The notes under the pieces are model-generated. The model was not told the DNA's origin and did not search any database. It saw nothing but the letters and a program-made list of their open reading frames with translations. A DNA stretch of 7,301 bases from Sedimentisphaerales bacterium (GTDB lineage Bacteria; Planctomycetota; Phycisphaerae; Sedimentisphaerales; SG8-4), in contig JAFGCA010000099.1 in NCBI GenBank assembly GCA_016932895.1, forward strand, positions 1 to 7,301. The letters run 5' to 3'. A program made the position numbers and the translations under genes. Positions 6,751 to 7,301 of this stretch are shown here, one piece after another; within the stretch, counting starts at the first letter, position 1; the number at the start of each line of letters is the position of its first letter.

Positions 6751-7301
6751 ATGGCAGATGCACCGAAAGCCAATGCAGTTGTGGGTCAGTCGGGCGGTCC
6801 GACGGGGGTGATCAACGCCTCGCTGGTCGGCGTGGTCGAAGAGGCCCGCAAGCACCCGGAAATCGAGAACATCTACGGCGCGGTCCACGCGGTGGCGGGC
6901 ATGGTCAAGGACGATTTCATCGACCTGGGCGCCCTCTCGCCCGAGATGCTGGAGATCGTGGCGGGCTCGCCGTCGTCGGCCATCGGCACCAGCCGGGACA
7001 AGCCCGACGCCGAGTATTGCCGCAGGATCCTGGGTGTCTTCAAGAAGCGGAACATCCGCTACTTCTTCTACATCGGCGGCAACGACTCGGCCAACACCGC
7101 ACACATCATCAACACCGTGGCCGACGAGGAAAACTTCGACGTGCGGGCCTTCCACGTGCCCAAGACGGTCGACAACGACCTGCTGGTGACCGACCACTGC
7201 CCGGGCTACGGCACGGCGGCCAAGTTCGTGGCCTCGGCGCTGATCGGCGACGACCTGGACAACCGGGCGCTGCCGGGCGTGAAGATCGACGTGATCATGG
7301 G
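6751..7301 (+). CDS. 6-phosphofructokinase, probably pyrophosphate-dependent (N-terminal 183 residues)
   Basis: The gene runs off the right edge. It should catalyse phosphorylation of fructose 6-phosphate to fructose 1,6-bisphosphate in glycolysis, in the cytoplasm. Motifs of the PfkA superfamily are GQSGGPTGVIN (12-22), GTSR (79-82), GGND (109-112), PKTVDND (137-143, D141 the catalytic base) and PGYGTAAK (151-158). ATP enzymes have Gly at the positions held here by D112 and K138 (GGDG and PGTIDND in E. coli); Asp and Lys there are the established signature of PPi-dependent enzymes, which are reversible. The first Asp of the usual GGDD is Asn here (N111). The start at 6751 is chosen because GGAGA lies 10 bases upstream and the protein begins near its first conserved block; an in-frame ATG at 6733 would add six residues. 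A strong promoter precedes it. The subfamily call depends on motifs only. Confidence 0.9.
   Translation, partial: MADAPKANAVVGQSGGPTGVINASLVGVVEEARKHPEIENIYGAVHAVAGMVKDDFIDLGALSPEMLEIVAGSPSSAIGTSRDKPDAEYCRRILGVFKKRNIRYFFYIGGNDSANTAHIINTVADEENFDVRAFHVPKTVDNDLLVTDHCPGYGTAAKFVASALIGDDLDNRALPGVKIDVIM

Noticed and set aside
6520..7197. A 225-codon minus-strand open frame
   Set aside because: It is antisense to the phosphofructokinase gene, and its end is a translation of the inverted repeat.

Overview
The window looks like a chromosomal segment from a GC-rich member of the Planctomycetota, probably a Phycisphaerae- or Sedimentisphaerales-like lineage. This is inferred from three things: a very large exported lamin-tail/CotH-kinase protein, a small two-helix membrane protein of a type I associate with that phylum, and a phosphofructokinase whose motifs fit use of pyrophosphate. 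No marker gene or RNA gene is present, so the assignment is tentative.

Layout, left to right. Positions 1-3201 (minus strand) hold the first 1067 codons of an exported multidomain protein. It has a signal peptide, a lamin-tail domain, a beta-sandwich domain, an Ig-like domain, a CotH-type kinase domain, a second lamin-tail domain and the start of a third; its C-terminus lies outside the window. Positions 3202-3695 contain a plausible promoter for that gene and a short fragment resembling the C-terminal winged helix of another protein. Positions 3696-4619 (minus) encode an exported calcineurin-like metallophosphoesterase with all metal-binding blocks, whose codon usage changes sharply about one third of the way in. 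Positions 4749-5768 (minus) encode a DUF2971 protein in visibly AT-richer DNA, probably acquired. Positions 6058-6291 (minus) encode a 77-residue membrane protein. A divergent intergenic region (6292-6750) carries a promoter on each strand and a large imperfect inverted repeat. The beginning of a PPi-type 6-phosphofructokinase gene (plus) runs off the right edge.

The genes do not form an obvious pathway or operon. The two exported proteins (kinase-like and phosphoesterase) would act outside the cytoplasm, the phosphofructokinase is glycolytic, and the DUF2971 gene looks like an accessory insertion. I found no convincing evidence of a complete new system. The observations most worth a second look are the inverted repeat at 6519-6598, nearly all of whose arm differences remain pairable as plus-strand RNA; the codon-usage break inside the phosphoesterase; the DUF2971 island; and the winged-helix remnant.
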